Positions 62,961 through 64,000 of a DNA stretch of 64,000 nucleotides are shown in pieces (the stretch's first letter is position 1; every line of letters starts with the position of its first letter). The notes under the pieces are model-generated. The model saw nothing but the letters and a program-made list of their open reading frames with translations. It was not told where the DNA came from and did no database searches. A program made the position numbers and the translations under genes. The stretch lies in the NCBI RefSeq assembly GCF_037975245.1, contig NC_092562.1:21533054-21597053 (forward strand), written 5' to 3'. Source of the DNA: Apostichopus japonicus (lineage: Eukaryota > Echinodermata > Holothuroidea > Aspidochirotida > Stichopodidae).

Positions 62961-64000
62961 TCCCCTGACTTTATTCTGAGGAGGTAATTAAAGCACCTCC
63001 CCAGAAGTATGTACCCATTGCTCCCCTGACAAGTGACGGGACTGACTGTTATTTAAATTCTAAACTTCTCAAGACAATATAAGAAATACTTTTAAGTTTG
63101 GTATTTAACCTTAGGCAAAAATTTCAAATGTGATTTATGTGGTAGGCTATGTATGAAGTTTCTCAGTTGAGGAGACGACAAAAATTGTTTCTTTAAAGTA
63201 GATGCTACTGACATGTTGTGCATATCTCATACATTTAAATCCTAACGTCATTCTGAATCATATTTGAATGGTTTGTAATGCACTTTAAATAACAGAATTA
63301 TACCAACTTTGTAAGAGATTTTAATATTTACTGTTCCACCCTTATGTGCAGTTAACTATACTCTTCATGATTTTCTGACCGCTGCAAGGTATATGTTCGT
63401 GATTGTAAACCTCCCCCCTCCATCCCCACCCTCCACCCCCTCTTGATCAACCAAATATCATTGTGACAATTTTATTTGCTTTGGTAATTCATGTACAAGA
63501 CTAAAAGGCATTAGGAATCCTAAATAAATAGGACGTCGCAAATTCACTTGTGACTTCCTTCACACCAACTGCAGTTTCTCACATGGAGATGCATACATCA
63601 CATATATTATTTCGGTTTAACAAGGACCATCCGCTACTAACAGGAAAACATGAAACACATCCTGGGGAAATCTGGCTATATTTTAAAGTTTACTCCCTAG
63701 GGTCTCAGTGGGTGAACATTCCTTTAAGTAACAAGTCGACAAAGCATCGATTTGGGGGGGGGGGGGAAGGGAGGGAGGTGAGGAGAAAATTTTTAGCAAT
63801 CATACAATTAGTGTTTGAATCACATAATTTTCCTTTCATGTTGTCTCAAGCTTCTTCCTAGGATCTGTTTTGGATTACGAATTGCCATCTCTTACAAAAC
63901 CAATTTAATAAGAGAATGCTGACAAGTCCTGTGAGAGCAGCAAACAGGAGAAGGTTCAGAACGTCCAAAAACAAGGGAGAGATTCATAAGACAAATCAAA

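Larger units (their letters stand above)
59691..64000. other. Region upstream of the first recognised MAST exon, part 2
   Basis: No gene is recognised. It holds a GT microsatellite (60020-60043), several G-runs (61240, 61705, 62460, 63753), and a dispersed G-rich repeat (62695-62960). It may still be MAST intron. Confidence 0.55.

Noticed and set aside
63550-63861. 103-codon + strand open frame at the right edge
   Set aside because: It ends in a G-run low-complexity segment and shows no family signature.

Overview
The window is eukaryotic genomic DNA: AT-rich, with long introns, GT-AG splice sites, many G-runs and many dispersed and tandem repeats. It holds two protein-coding genes in convergent orientation, each missing its 5' end. 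The protein families and repeat types suggest a marine invertebrate deuterostome, most like an echinoderm such as a sea cucumber. That assignment is inference; no marker in the window proves it.

Left part (about 3.0-11.0 kb, + strand): the last six coding exons of a FYB/ADAP-like adaptor. They give tyrosine motifs (EIYDPIDG, ELYEPLD), a highly charged E/K/R helix, one helical-SH3 domain, and two C-terminal DxYD motifs. The exon phases join perfectly. Upstream exons lie outside the window or were not recognised. The stop is followed by a roughly 2.6-kb minisatellite (11.45-14.05 kb, about 72-bp unit). The next 11 kb, between the two gene ends, holds only tandem repeats, SINE-like elements and three tRNA-like units.

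Middle and right (25.0-54.7 kb, - strand): nineteen phase-compatible exons of one MAST (microtubule-associated serine/threonine) kinase, 1264 codons plus stop. In order it encodes the Ser-rich N-terminal segment, the DUF1908 helical domain, an AGC kinase domain with its C-tail, a linker, a PDZ domain and a basic, Ser/Pro-rich tail. The first MAST exon or exons must lie above 54.7 kb or beyond the window. I found none up to 64.0 kb.

Mobile DNA lies mostly in the introns: a complete non-autonomous hAT-type element with an exact 8-bp target duplication, a LINE reverse-transcriptase remnant, a frameshifted THAP-domain remnant, and several families with two or three copies each.

The most unusual feature is a 243-bp tandem array at 41.7-42.9 kb that copied the end of a DUF1908 exon, splice donor included, four times. 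Each copy has an in-frame 63-nt open segment between a possible acceptor and a good donor, so it could be an evolving cassette-exon array. The FYB-like gene shows the same kind of event at 3.34 kb, but there the copied exon end would introduce a stop.
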